Shown here: positions 1-8,155 of the stretch, piece after piece
Position numbering within the stretch: position 1 is the first letter of the stretch
How the letters are laid out: each line of letters opens with the position of its first letter
Assembly: GCF_023805255.1 (NCBI RefSeq)
Contig: NZ_JAMSCK010000002.1
Location: forward strand, 434,001 to 498,000
From: Gramella jeungdoensis
GTDB taxonomy: Bacteria; Bacteroidota; Bacteroidia; Flavobacteriales; Flavobacteriaceae
Reading direction: 5' to 3'
DNA: 64,000 nt
Made by a program: the position numbers and the translations under genes
Notes under the pieces: model-generated
The model's database searches: none
Told to the model about the DNA's origin: nothing
What the model saw: the letters and a program-made list of their open reading frames with translations, nothing else

Positions 1-367
1 CGGTTAATTTGGGATCGTCTTTCCCATCTTCAAACCATGCATCGTCTACCTTGGAATACAGATCTTCAAGTACCTCCCGGTTGGTTTCTATAAAAGCTTC
101 ACCATAGATGCTTACATATTCCATTTCGGAATTATCGGTGTATAGCAACTGGACATCCTTATCTTTTTCAATATTTTTATTATGCTCACTGTCGCTTCGG
201 CTCAAAAACCAGATGGCTCCGTGGTCATCTACCTGTTTGGTGGTCATCGGGACCGCACTCAGTGGTTTGGAGAGCATATCGGTCACTAGAATACCCGTTT
301 TGATATCCTCTACCAAAGATTTGATCTTTTCTCTTGCTTCCTTATCATATAAATTCTTCGTACTCAT
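1..367 (-). CDS. Pyridoxamine 5'-phosphate oxidase-like stress protein (partial)
   Basis: The reading frame starts at an ATG at 367 (MSTKNLYDKEAREKIK) and runs off the left edge of the window, so only about 122 N-terminal residues are visible. The pattern GILVTD, then PMTTKQVDDHGAIWFLS, then DVQLLYTD and EYVSIYGEA matches the split-barrel flavin-binding fold of the general stress protein 26 / Pyridox_oxidase_2 family. Family members bind FMN or a related cofactor and are often stress induced; the substrate cannot be told from sequence. It lies upstream of the fructosamine kinase gene on the same strand. The missing C-terminus limits certainty about exact length but not about family. Confidence 0.85.
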   Translation of the reverse strand, partial: MSTKNLYDKEAREKIKSLVEDIKTGILVTDMLSKPLSAVPMTTKQVDDHGAIWFLSRSDSEHNKNIEKDKDVQLLYTDNSEMEYVSIYGEAFIETNREVLEDLYSKVDDAWFEDGKDDPKLT

Positions 368-463
368 AATCAATTTTATTTGTTATGAATATACTTTACG
401 TAGACTGGCTTTTGCGCTAATGAACTCCTAAAAAAAGAATTAGCGATGTTAAGAATTGTAAAA

Positions 464-1324
464 TCAGCTGAAGCTTTTGATGATCGAAGTGACCTGGGAC
501 CTGTAACCTGCACCAAAAATATTGAGGTGAACCAGCAAATAATAGAGTTGCCATAGCGGAATCCTTTTTTCCCAGTCTGATTCCAGAGGGAATACTTCGT
601 TATAAACCTGGAAAATCCGATCGTTGAATCCGCCGAAAAGTTTCATCATTCCAAGGTCCATTTCCCGTGGAGCGAATGCAATAGCGGGGTCGATAAGGCA
701 GGGAAGACCTTCTGAATTCACCAGGTAATTCCCGTTCCAGAGATCGCCATGAACCAGCGAAGGCCTTTCATCAGGGATCAGCAGTTCACAGTTCTTAAAA
801 AAACTATCGGATACATTAAGATGAAAGCCTTTTTCTTCTGCCATCTTTATTTGTGGCTGAAGTCGCATGTTGATGTAGAACTCAGCCGCGGAATCCTTAC
901 TTTCATTATACTGTGGAAGGCTTCCTATATAATTATCCTTTTCCAGTCCGAAATTTTGGGCCGTAGTTTTATGTAATTCGGCCATTTGTTCTCCGAAGCT
1001 TTCCCAGAATTTCGCATTTCTCTGTGCCGAATCTTTATGTTCTAAAATCAGATAAGCCATTTCATTGGCTATGCCGGTGGAAAAGGGTATAGGGATATCG
1101 ATCACCTTTGGTTCTGCCAGCTTTTCCAGGCCAAATTTTTCTGCATCGAACATTCCAGGGAAACGGCTCGCGTTATTAAGTTTAACCACAAATTTTTCTG
1201 ACTGGCCTTCCAGAAGATAGACTTCATTGATATCACCACCACTTAAAGGAGAGGAGTTTTTGTAATTTATCCCGTTTTCTTCTGCGATTTGTTTTAAAAT
1301 ATCTTCCAGCCTATTTCCGTTCAT
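464..1324 (-). CDS. Fructosamine kinase family protein
   Basis: This is a 286-residue protein of the fructosamine-3-kinase / aminoglycoside phosphotransferase-like fold, predicted to phosphorylate ketoamine-modified (glycated) amines or proteins for repair. Visible motifs are an N-terminal nucleotide-binding part (SGGDINEVYLLEG, then FVVKLN), the catalytic loop LVHGDLWNGNYLV and the metal-binding LIDPAIAF followed by REMDLGMMKLFGGF, all in the expected order. I chose the ATG at 1324 (MNGNRLEDIL), giving a 14-base overlap with the end of folA. In-frame ATGs at 1345, 1357 and 1369 would add 7 to 15 residues lying inside folA; a family length near 285-290 favours the shorter form. Probably co-transcribed with folA. 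Confidence 0.9.
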   Translation of the reverse strand: MNGNRLEDILKQIAEENGINYKNSSPLSGGDINEVYLLEGQSEKFVVKLNNASRFPGMFDAEKFGLEKLAEPKVIDIPIPFSTGIANEMAYLILEHKDSAQRNAKFWESFGEQMAELHKTTAQNFGLEKDNYIGSLPQYNESKDSAAEFYINMRLQPQIKMAEEKGFHLNVSDSFFKNCELLIPDERPSLVHGDLWNGNYLVNSEGLPCLIDPAIAFAPREMDLGMMKLFGGFNDRIFQVYNEVFPLESDWEKRIPLWQLYYLLVHLNIFGAGYRSQVTSIIKSFS

Positions 1325-1793
1325 AAGTGAGATAAGTGAAGGCATATTTATGCTTTTCATCTTTTTCATGGAACTGTTCTTTTACCAGTTCCCATTCATT
1401 TTCATCGACCTCGGGAAAATAAGTGTCGGCATCAAAATCACCATGAACACGGGTAAGTTCTATTTTATCGGCCACATCCATTCCCATTTTATAGATCTCA
1501 CCACCACCAATAATAAAAGGCTGTTCATCCAGTTTTGAAACCCGTATTGCTTCTTCAAGGGAATGTACTACGATAGTACCTTCAGGCTTATAATCATCTT
1601 TCCGGGTGATTATGACATGTGTACGGTCTGGTAGCAATTTAGGGAACGACTCGAATGTCTTTCTTCCCATGATAATATGGTGGCCAGAAGTAAGTCTTTT
1701 AAATCTTTTGAAATCGTCGGGGAGGTGCCAAACAAGATCGTTGTCCTTTCCCAGAGCATTATTTTCTGCCGCTGCGGCGATTATTGTGAGCAT
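1311..1793 (-). CDS. folA: Dihydrofolate reductase
   Basis: This 160-residue protein is a standard-length dihydrofolate reductase, which uses NADPH to make tetrahydrofolate. The start LTIIAAAAENNALGKDNDLVWHLPDDFKRFK carries the Trp-His-Leu-Pro substrate loop and the acidic catalytic Asp. IIMGRKTFESF is the NADPH-binding stretch, and FIIGGGEIYKM is the second cofactor loop. It sits between a two-transmembrane protein gene and the fructosamine kinase gene on the minus strand and overlaps the latter. Its partner thymidylate synthase (thyA) lies about 5.5 kb away in the same direction but is separated by the egt genes. Confidence 0.97.
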   Translation of the reverse strand: MLTIIAAAAENNALGKDNDLVWHLPDDFKRFKRLTSGHHIIMGRKTFESFPKLLPDRTHVIITRKDDYKPEGTIVVHSLEEAIRVSKLDEQPFIIGGGEIYKMGMDVADKIELTRVHGDFDADTYFPEVDENEWELVKEQFHEKDEKHKYAFTYLTYERK

Positions 1794-1800
1794 TTAATAT

Positions 1801-2259
1801 CTAAGAGTTTATCGGTGTATCCGGATCTTCCGGTTCAATTCTTTTCTTGGGTTCAATTGGTTTCTGCGGGTCTTTTTTCATAGGCGATGGGTGTTCTCTT
1901 TCCACCTGTTCCTGCAGCCTGGCGATCTTCTCCTTTTGTTTTTTTACCAGCCTGTCTACCTGCTTTGCTTCCCAGTCCTTTCCCATAAAACTGTTTACTA
2001 TAAAAACGTTGAAAAAATGAACCAGGAAAATAAGCAACCAGATCAGTACCGCCCACACGAACCAGTTATAACCCAGGGGTTGGAAATCTTCCTTATAGCC
2101 TATAACTACATTGAGTACAATCAGAAAAACAGCTCCGATAAGAAAAATCACAAAATGCTGAAAAAGCCTCTTTTTTTCTTTAGTTCTTTTTCTTGCATTC
2201 TCGTATAATTCGCGCTGTTCGTAATCTATTTTGGAAGTGTTTTTCTTTTTAGAAAACAT
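1801..2259 (-). CDS. 2TM domain-containing membrane protein
   Basis: This 152-residue protein has a charged N-terminus, two hydrophobic helices (about residues 34-52 and 66-90) joined by a short loop with GYKEDFQPLGYNW, and a long charged C-terminal tail predicted to be coiled coil and then Pro/Glu-rich. The motif after the second helix, FFNVFIVNSFMGKDWEAKQVDRLV, matches the 2TM domain common in Flavobacteriia. The function is unknown. In other proteins this domain is fused to LytTR regulators or histidine kinases, but no such partner is present here. It is separated from folA by only 7 bases, so it probably heads a 2TM-folA-fructosamine kinase transcript. Confidence 0.8.
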   Translation of the reverse strand: MFSKKKNTSKIDYEQRELYENARKRTKEKKRLFQHFVIFLIGAVFLIVLNVVIGYKEDFQPLGYNWFVWAVLIWLLIFLVHFFNVFIVNSFMGKDWEAKQVDRLVKKQKEKIARLQEQVEREHPSPMKKDPQKPIEPKKRIEPEDPDTPINS

Positions 2260-2321
2260 AATAACAATTACATTAGTGTACTATCAAATTTACATTTTAT
2301 AAAAAGAACTCCCTAAAGCTT

Positions 2322-3398
2322 ATGGATAATTTAAGAAAAGGCTTCCCCGTCCTTGAACAGTATACTTATTTAAATACGGCCGCATCTGGTCTTTTGCCGG
2401 AAAAGGTATGGGAATTTCGCCAGGAACACGATCTTGATTTTCTTATTAAGGCAAGCCTGCTTAAGGAGAAAATGGGGGAGATCCTTACCGGCGTTAGGGA
2501 GAGCGTTGGGGATTTCTTTAATTGTGCGCCTAACCGTGTGGGACTGGTACCCAATTTTTCTTATGGCTTCAATTCGGTGCTTGAAAGTATTGACAAGCCT
2601 TCTAAATTTCTCCTTCTGGAAAACGATTATCCTTCTATTAACTGGGCGGTAGAATCCCGTGATTTTAAGGTAGTCTATGCAAAAATCGATCGGCATCTTG
2701 AAGACAATATCCTTCAGCAGATAGAGAAGGAAAAGCCAGATTTCTTTGCTTTTAGTATTGTTCAGTATATTAACGGAGTCAAGCTTGGAATTGATTTTCT
2801 GAAAAAGCTCAAGGACAAATTTCCTGATCTTATCCTTATCGCTGATGGCACTCAGTACTTTGGAACAGAAGAATTTCATTTTGATGATTCGGGAATCGAT
2901 ATCGCTATAAGCAGCTGTTATAAATGGATGAATGGCGGTTACGGAAATGCTTTTATGCTGTTCAATGAATCTATACAGGGTAGGATATTTCCCAAACATC
3001 TCGGTTTTGGTTCGTTGCAGGGAAAGTATAAGGCGCATGAAGGAAATTTTATCGGGAAGTTCGAGCCGGGGCATTATGATACCCTGAATTTTGGAAGCCT
3101 GAAGGTGGCCATAGATCTTATTAAGGAAAAGGGAATGGATGCAATAGAGGAGAAAATAGATCTTCTTAAGAATATGGCCCGTGAAAGATTCAGCGCTGCC
3201 GGGCTCCTGGAGGAGTGGACGGCTACCCGAAATGATTTTGCCCCTCTTTTCAATATAAAAGGTGATGACAGGCTTTTTGCCAGATTAAGAGAAAATGATA
3301 TCATCACCTCACAAAGAGGTAATGGGATAAGGGTTAGTATGCATTATTTTAACTCTGAAGAGGATCTTAAACGCCTTTTTAAGGTTCTAAATATCTGA
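2322..3398 (+). CDS. Class V aminotransferase-fold PLP enzyme
   Basis: This 358-residue PLP-dependent enzyme is of the aminotransferase class V (cysteine desulfurase / selenocysteine lyase / EgtE-like) fold. It opens with FPVLEQYTYLNTAASGLLP, a typical substrate-binding start. D175 in IADGTQYFG is the expected PLP ring-nitrogen partner and K201 in SCYKWMNGGYGNAF is the Schiff-base lysine. No conserved desulfurase Cys loop is obvious in the C-terminal part, which argues against a true IscS/SufS. It is 0.9 kb from egtD, on the opposite strand. EgtE, the C-S lyase of ergothioneine synthesis, belongs to this fold, so that role is possible but unproven. A Bacteroidetes class V aminotransferase of unknown substrate is the safe call. 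Confidence 0.85.
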   Translation: MDNLRKGFPVLEQYTYLNTAASGLLPEKVWEFRQEHDLDFLIKASLLKEKMGEILTGVRESVGDFFNCAPNRVGLVPNFSYGFNSVLESIDKPSKFLLLENDYPSINWAVESRDFKVVYAKIDRHLEDNILQQIEKEKPDFFAFSIVQYINGVKLGIDFLKKLKDKFPDLILIADGTQYFGTEEFHFDDSGIDIAISSCYKWMNGGYGNAFMLFNESIQGRIFPKHLGFGSLQGKYKAHEGNFIGKFEPGHYDTLNFGSLKVAIDLIKEKGMDAIEEKIDLLKNMARERFSAAGLLEEWTATRNDFAPLFNIKGDDRLFARLRENDIITSQRGNGIRVSMHYFNSEEDLKRLFKVLNI

Positions 3399-3599
3399 TT
3401 TTCAAAAATTTTATCAGGCTTTTATTGATGAAAAATTGAAGATTTAATCCCTGATAACGTTTGCGTATTTTAAAGTCTTCCTATAATTGGCAAATTATTT
3501 TTGATATTCGAAAAAATGACTATAACTAACTGATTTTTATTGTTTTATAACTCTATATTATTTTAATTTGGAGCTTGAATTAGTATAAAAAATTAAGTC

Positions 3600-3890
3600 A
3601 TGTCTATCACAAAACAATACCTTAAGTCTAAGCCTGAGTGTAAGATAACTTTTTGTGTTCCTGCAAAGGATGCAAGCAAAGTTGAAGTAGCCGGAGATTT
3701 TAATGGCTGGAATTCAGCTGAATTAAAAAAATATAAGAACGGTAATTTTAAGGCCCAGTTCAACCTTCCTGTAGATAAAGAATATCAGTTCAAATATATA
3801 GTAGACGGTGAATGGGTGAATGAAACGGAAGCTGATGCTTATCAGTGGAATGATTATGCAGCTTCAGAAAACTCTGTCTTAGTGGTTTAG
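3600..3890 (+). CDS. Isoamylase early-set / CBM48-like glycogen-binding domain protein
   Basis: This stand-alone 96-residue protein consists almost wholly of one early-set immunoglobulin-like domain. The pattern KITFCVPAKDASKVEVAGDF, then NGWN, then YQFKYIVDGEWVNE matches the AMPK-beta/isoamylase N-terminal carbohydrate-binding module (CBM48/E-set). Such modules bind alpha-glucans such as glycogen and are normally attached to glycogen enzymes; here there is no catalytic domain and no glycogen gene nearby. No signal peptide is seen, so it should be cytoplasmic. A 200-base AT-rich gap precedes it, so it probably has its own promoter. The biological role is unknown. Confidence 0.85.
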   Translation: MSITKQYLKSKPECKITFCVPAKDASKVEVAGDFNGWNSAELKKYKNGNFKAQFNLPVDKEYQFKYIVDGEWVNETEADAYQWNDYAASENSVLVV

Positions 3891-3932
3891 TTAAATGGTA
3901 TAATCGGAGAAGGGCCGATTTTACCAGAAATG

Positions 3933-3970
3933 GGTAAAGGTTACCGGAGTTTTATTCGGTAACTTTTACC
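3933..3970. terminator. Inverted repeat between convergent genes
   Basis: A 14-base arm at 3933-3946 is complementary to 3957-3970 with one G-U pair and a 10-base loop. It overlaps the last codons of the DUF427 gene and lies 43 bases after the CBM48-like gene. There is no U tract on either side, so it is either a weak bidirectional transcript end or an mRNA 3'-end stabilising hairpin. Confidence 0.35.
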
Positions 3971-4233
3971 TCATTGCAGAAGGCTACATGATTTTCTATG
4001 GGCCTTGCAGCATAACTTGTTTTCGGATAGTACCATGCCGCATTCCGGTTGAATTCACTATCAACTTCAATGTGAAAATAGGAAGCTTTGCCTTTCCAGG
4101 GACAACGGGTATTATGATCGCTTTTTACGAAATATTCTTTCTCGATATCGTCCATGGGAAAATAATGCTTGTTTTCAACGATGAGCGTGTTAGCACTTTC
4201 AGCAATAACGGTATCATTCCAGACGGCTTTCAT
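3952..4233 (-). CDS. DUF427 domain-containing protein
   Basis: This 93-residue protein consists of a single DUF427 domain. The start MKAVWNDTVIAESANTLIVENKHYFP, the segment TRCPWKGKASYFHI and the end SYAARPIENHVAF are the characteristic conserved stretches. The biochemical function of the family is unknown. It is the last gene after egtB and egtD on the minus strand, 16 bases after egtD, so it is probably transcribed with them. A direct role in ergothioneine synthesis is not established. Confidence 0.9.
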   Translation of the reverse strand: MKAVWNDTVIAESANTLIVENKHYFPMDDIEKEYFVKSDHNTRCPWKGKASYFHIEVDSEFNRNAAWYYPKTSYAARPIENHVAFCNEVKVTE

Positions 4234-4249
4234 GGGATGTATTTAGAGG

Positions 4250-5218
4250 TTACTTCCTTCTAAATATATAATTTTTAAAGCAGTTTTCCTTATCACTGAA
4301 AGAGCGTTCCACTACCAGTCCGGCTTCATCGGCCAGCCAGTTCACAATAGAATCGTCATATTTCTGAGAGATCTCGGTATGAATACTCTCCCAGGCATCA
4401 AAATTCACTTCCAGTCCCAGTTTTTTGATATTCACCTTTTGCGGAGTTTTACTAACCAGAAAACTTTTGGCAGTACCCGTTTCAGGATTGTAGGTTTCCC
4501 AGTGCAGGAATTTATCAGGGTCAAAGTTCCCACCTAATTCATTATTGATACGTACCAGCAAGTTCTTATTGAACTCTTCTGTGATCCCTGCAGGATCGTT
4601 ATAGGCATCGAGTATGGCCTGAGGATGTTTTTTCTGATCAAAGCCCATGAACAGCATATCGTCCCTACTCATTGCCTTTGCAATGTTGGCCAGGAACTCC
4701 ACGGCTTTTTCATGTAAAAGATTGCCAATATTACTTCCAAGGACAAGGATCACTTTTTTACGTGAATTATATTCTGAAAGCTTTTCAAGGGTTTTGAAAT
4801 AAGTACCCTGCTGAACTTTTACATTTACCTGTGGAAGCTCTTTTTTTAATGAGAGCTCCAGTTCATCAAGAGCATGCTGACTAATGTCTACGGGCAAGTA
4901 TTCGAATTTATATCCCTTATTTAACAGTTCCTGTAAAAGTACCTTGGTCTTTTTACCATCCCCGACTCCAAGTTCTATTAGGTCAAATCCTTTTTCACTG
5001 CTGAAGGATTCCGCAATGGCAGTCGCATTTAGCCTGAGAATATCAAATTCGCAGGCCGTAAGATAGTATTCGGGCATTTCCATGATCTTCTGGAAGAGCT
5101 TATCACCCTTCTCATCATAGATATACTTAGACAGCAGATATTTAGGATAGCTGGTAAGCCCTTTATAGGTATCCTCAGCAAAGGCCGATTCAAACATGGT
5201 TTCTGTTGGGTTTTTCAT
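4250..5218 (-). CDS. egtD: L-histidine N-alpha-methyltransferase EgtD
   Basis: This 322-residue SAM-dependent methyltransferase is the length expected for EgtD, which trimethylates histidine to hercynine, the first step of ergothioneine synthesis. Family hallmarks are the N-terminal GLTSYPKYLLSKYIYDEKGD and LFQKIMEMPEYYLTACE segments, the SAM motif LIELGVGDGKKTKVLL, then LGSNIGNL and DMLFMGFDQKK, and a C-terminal part containing SFLVSK and EVNFDAWESIHTEISQKY. It follows egtB by 12 bases and is very likely co-transcribed with it and with the DUF427 gene. The pairing with EgtB makes the assignment firm. Confidence 0.95.
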   Translation of the reverse strand: MKNPTETMFESAFAEDTYKGLTSYPKYLLSKYIYDEKGDKLFQKIMEMPEYYLTACEFDILRLNATAIAESFSSEKGFDLIELGVGDGKKTKVLLQELLNKGYKFEYLPVDISQHALDELELSLKKELPQVNVKVQQGTYFKTLEKLSEYNSRKKVILVLGSNIGNLLHEKAVEFLANIAKAMSRDDMLFMGFDQKKHPQAILDAYNDPAGITEEFNKNLLVRINNELGGNFDPDKFLHWETYNPETGTAKSFLVSKTPQKVNIKKLGLEVNFDAWESIHTEISQKYDDSIVNWLADEAGLVVERSFSDKENCFKNYIFRRK

Positions 5219-5230
5219 TTGATATTCAAT

Positions 5231-6394
5231 TTATTTTACCAGCCTGAAGCCTGTAAACTGCCATCTTAGCTGTGGATGAAAAAAATTTCTATAAGTGTGC
5301 CTGGTATGCTTCGCAGAGGTGGCTACCGAGCCTCCTCGTAAAACTTTTTGATTTACCATGAACTTGCCATTGTATTCGCCCAGGGCACCATCGGGTTTAG
5401 TGTAATTAGGGTAAGGGGAGTAGGCACTTTCAGTCCATTCCCATCGGCTTCCCCATTCAAAATACTGTTGAGCGGTTTCCCATTCCTGTTCTGTAGGCAG
5501 GCGCATTCCCTTCCACTGTGCATAGGCAAAAGCTTCGTAATATGAAATATGGGTAACGGGCGCATCCGGGATCAGCTTTATCAGTCCGTTCAGGGTGTAC
5601 TGATGCCACTTCCCATCTATTTTATGCCAGTAAAACGGGGAGTTTATATTGTTCTCATTTACCCAGTCCCATGCTTCTGCATGCCATAGGAGAACATCTT
5701 TATAACCACCGGCTTCTATGAATTCTATGAATTCCGCATTGGTGACAAGTTTGTTTGAGACTTCAAAGTCACAAAGGAACGTCTTATGGGCTCCTTTTTC
5801 ATTGTCATAACAAAAGTCATCCGATTTATTGCCAATTTCATAGACTCCTTCAGGGACCATTAACCATTCCCTTTTAAAATCCTGGATGGGGTTTTCCTCG
5901 AACTCATCGTTATATTTCGGGAAAAGAGGATTGTTACCCAGGATGTATTTAATGTCTGTATATAAAAGTTCCTGATGCTGTTTTTCATGATGGCATCCAA
6001 TTTCCACCACACTTAGTGCTTGCTCGTCCAGTTGTTGGGAATTAAGGAGTTCCAGCATGGCATTGGTAACATATTTCCTGAAATCATATATCCACGCAAC
6101 GGTAGGCCTTGAAAGATTTCCGCGGTTGGTGCGTATCACTTTATCTCCCACGCTTTCATAGTAACTGTTAAACACATAGGCCGTATTATCATCAAAAAGT
6201 TTATGGGAGTCGGCGTATTTTTTTAGCACAAACTCTTCAAAGAACCAGGTGGTATGGCCTAAATGCCATTTTGGAGGGGAAACATCCACGATGGGCTGAA
6301 CCACATAATCTTCGGTCTCAAGAAATGAGCATATATGTTCAGAATCTTTTCTGGTCTCTTGAAAGAGTTGGATTAATTCCTGTTGTGAAAGCAT
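5231..6394 (-). CDS. egtB: Ergothioneine biosynthesis sulfoxide synthase EgtB
   Basis: This 387-residue non-haem iron enzyme couples hercynine with a thiol donor and oxygen to give the sulfoxide precursor of ergothioneine. The N-terminal DinB-like half carries the iron ligands: the His in PPKWHLGHTTWFFEEF and the two His in the HxxxHxE-type motif HHEKQHQELLYTDIK. The C-terminal half is an FGE-sulfatase domain (RLPTEQEWETA, RWEWTESAY, VLRGGSVATS and finally FTGFRLVK). I start it at 6394 (MLSQQELIQLF). An in-frame ATG at 6427 would add 11 residues encoded by a terminator-like hairpin and is less likely. No egtA or egtC homologue is in the window, so the thiol donor could be cysteine instead of gamma-glutamylcysteine. 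Confidence 0.95.
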   Translation of the reverse strand: MLSQQELIQLFQETRKDSEHICSFLETEDYVVQPIVDVSPPKWHLGHTTWFFEEFVLKKYADSHKLFDDNTAYVFNSYYESVGDKVIRTNRGNLSRPTVAWIYDFRKYVTNAMLELLNSQQLDEQALSVVEIGCHHEKQHQELLYTDIKYILGNNPLFPKYNDEFEENPIQDFKREWLMVPEGVYEIGNKSDDFCYDNEKGAHKTFLCDFEVSNKLVTNAEFIEFIEAGGYKDVLLWHAEAWDWVNENNINSPFYWHKIDGKWHQYTLNGLIKLIPDAPVTHISYYEAFAYAQWKGMRLPTEQEWETAQQYFEWGSRWEWTESAYSPYPNYTKPDGALGEYNGKFMVNQKVLRGGSVATSAKHTRHTYRNFFHPQLRWQFTGFRLVK

Positions 6395-6425
6395 AAAAAA
6401 AGAGTGATACTTTTGGGTATCACTC
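6395..6425 (-). terminator. Intrinsic terminator abutting the egtB start codon
   Basis: On the minus strand a perfect 9-base stem (GAGTGATAC with GTATCACTC, loop CCAAAA) is followed by seven T residues, and the egtB ATG comes immediately after. It lies 67 bases beyond the stop of the upstream TonB-C-like gene and probably ends that transcript. Because it directly precedes the egtB start it could also act as an attenuator in the egtB leader. Confidence 0.7.
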
Positions 6426-6492
6426 AAATTTACAATTTTTTAAAAATGACCTTCCTAATCAGTAGTTAAGGTCAAGTTAAATGTATTTATGC

Positions 6493-6903
6493 CTAAAAAG
6501 TCAGCGGGATGGTATATTTAACCGACCTTGGCTTTCCGGCAGCATGACCCGGAGTCATTTGCGGGATTGCCATGATCATTTTTTTAGCTGCTGCGTTCAC
6601 TTTCGGGTTAGCGCCTTCAACTTTTGTGACCACTACATTGCCTTTTTCAGTAACTTCCATAGAAATAGTGGCCTTTCCACGAATGTATTCTCCCTTTTCG
6701 TTTTTAGGGTACTTATAATTTTCTTTAATATGCTGCATCAGCATTTTGTTGAAGCAGGTCTTTTTATCATCACTGTCTTCACAACCCGGCCAAACAGGTG
6801 CCGTTTCCTTAATAGTTATTGTGTTACCCTTTACTTCCACATCTTCCTGGGCGAAACCGGTAATTCCTGTTAGCATTAAGGCAATGATCAAAAACTTTTT
6901 CAT
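6493..6903 (-). CDS. Small secreted TonB C-terminal-like protein
   Basis: This 136-residue protein has a signal peptide (MKKFLIIALMLTGITGFAQ, cut after the final Ala-Gln region) and a single TonB C-terminal-like fold. PVWPGCEDSDDKKTCFNKML followed by HIKENYKYPKNEKGEYIRGKA, then TEKGNVVVTKVEG and a closing beta strand, is the pattern of Flavobacteriia proteins annotated as energy transducer TonB. It lacks the N-terminal membrane anchor and Pro-rich linker of a working TonB, so energy transduction is doubtful. The two Cys in PGCE and KTCF may form a disulfide. It is a tandem paralogue of the next gene upstream. Confidence 0.8.
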   Translation of the reverse strand: MKKFLIIALMLTGITGFAQEDVEVKGNTITIKETAPVWPGCEDSDDKKTCFNKMLMQHIKENYKYPKNEKGEYIRGKATISMEVTEKGNVVVTKVEGANPKVNAAAKKMIMAIPQMTPGHAAGKPRSVKYTIPLTF

Positions 6904-6925
6904 AACAATTCTTTATATTTTAGGT

Positions 6926-7303
6926 TTAGAAATTGAAGGGAACCGTAAAATTTCTCGCGTCTGGCTCACCATTCAATGTTCCTGGTTCCATTTCAGGAAT
7001 CTTAAGGATCATTTCTTTGGCCGCCTGATTCACTTCTGGTTTGGCTCCTTCCACAGAATTAACAACAACCTTTCCATTCTCGTCTATTTGAAAAGAAATT
7101 GTCACTTTTCCGCGAACATACTCGCCGGCATCATTTTTTGGATATACATAATTCTCCTGTACGTGTTTTGAAAGTTTCTGGTTAAAACATTTTTTCACAT
7201 TGTCGGCATCCTCACAGCCCGGCCAAACCGGAGAGGTTTGCTGTGCATTTGCGATTCCCATACCACCAAGTAAAAAACATGTGATAACTAATAACTTCTT
7301 CAT
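6926..7303 (-). CDS. Small secreted TonB C-terminal-like protein (paralogue)
   Basis: This 125-residue protein has a signal peptide (MKKLLVITCFLLGGMGIANAQ) followed directly by the same domain as its downstream neighbour: SPVWPGCEDADNVKKCFNQKL, then HVQENYVYPKNDAGEYVRGKV, then DENGKVVVNSVEGAKPEVNQAAKEMI. The two proteins are clearly tandem duplicates separated by 22 bases and probably share a transcript. The fold is TonB C-terminal-like; the function is unknown and no TonB-dependent receptor is adjacent. The gene lies 27 bases downstream of thyA on the same strand. Confidence 0.8.
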   Translation of the reverse strand: MKKLLVITCFLLGGMGIANAQQTSPVWPGCEDADNVKKCFNQKLSKHVQENYVYPKNDAGEYVRGKVTISFQIDENGKVVVNSVEGAKPEVNQAAKEMILKIPEMEPGTLNGEPDARNFTVPFNF

Positions 7304-7330
7304 AATCTTTGAAAATTTTAAAAGGTTAAA

Positions 7331-8155
7331 CTATACCGCAACCTTGGCTTTAATGCCTGGATACGGATCATAATCCTCTAAAATAAAATCTTCAAACTTA
7401 AATCCAAAAATATCTTTGACTTCGGGGTTGATTTTCATCTTTGGAAGTGGCCTTGGTTCCCTGCTAAGCTGAAGTTCTACCTGCTCCATATGATTGCTGT
7501 ATATATGCGCGTCCCCGAAAGTATGTATAAAATCTCCTGGTTCATAGCCGCAAACCTGGGCCATCATCATGGTAAGAAGAGCATAGGAAGCAATATTGAA
7601 CGGAACGCCAAGGAAAATGTCGGCACTCCTTTGATATAACTGGCAGGATAACTTCCCATCAGCCACATAAAACTGAAAAAAGGCATGGCAGGGGGGAAGG
7701 GCGGCTTTTCCATTGGCTACATTCTCTGAAAATGAAACGGAAGTATCCGGTAAAACTGAGGGATTCCAGGCCGACACCAGCATTCTCCGGCTATTGGGAT
7801 TGTTCTTCAGGGTATCTACCACTTCCTTGATCTGGTCTATGCCTTCGCTGTTCCAGTTTCTCCACTGGTGGCCATAAACTGGACCCAGATCTCCATTCTT
7901 ATCGGCCCACTCATTCCAGATACGAACACCATTCTCCTTTAGGTATTCAATATTTGTATCTCCTTTAAGGAACCAAAGCAATTCGTGTATTATGGATTTT
8001 AAATGCAGTTTTTTGGTGGTGACCATAGGAAAACCTTCGCTCAGGTCGAACCGCATCTGGTAACCAAAAACGCTTTTTGTTCCGGTAAGTGTTCGGTCTC
8101 CTTTCTGTGCTCCATTCTCCAGTACGTGCTTCAGTAGATCGTGATATTGTTTCAT
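7331..8155 (-). CDS. thyA: Thymidylate synthase
   Basis: This is a 274-residue folate-dependent thymidylate synthase (dUMP to dTMP using methylene-THF). C156 in [12 protein letters not shown] is the catalytic nucleophile. Other family signatures are [70 protein letters not shown] and the C-terminal IKAKVAV. The start at 8155 ([15 protein letters not shown]) is the family start; an in-frame codon at 8200 would add an atypical 15-residue tail. Compared with the short E. coli-type enzyme there is a small insertion ([12 protein letters not shown]) before the catalytic Cys, as often seen in Bacteroidetes. The first gene of the minus-strand run that ends with the two TonB-C-like genes. Confidence 0.97.
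   Translation of the reverse strand: MKQYHDLLKHVLENGAQKGDRTLTGTKSVFGYQMRFDLSEGFPMVTTKKLHLKSIIHELLWFLKGDTNIEYLKENGVRIWNEWADKNGDLGPVYGHQWRNWNSEGIDQIKEVVDTLKNNPNSRRMLVSAWNPSVLPDTSVSFSENVANGKAALPPCHAFFQFYVADGKLSCQLYQRSADIFLGVPFNIASYALLTMMMAQVCGYEPGDFIHTFGDAHIYSNHMEQVELQLSREPRPLPKMKINPEVKDIFGFKFEDFILEDYDPYPGIKAKVAV

Noticed and set aside
108-431. 107-codon plus-strand ORF at the left edge
   Set aside because: The opposite strand encodes a clear pyridoxamine-oxidase-like protein; the plus-strand frame is a shadow.
2370-3074. 234-codon minus-strand ORF
   Set aside because: It is antisense to the well-supported class V PLP enzyme and has no recognisable domain.
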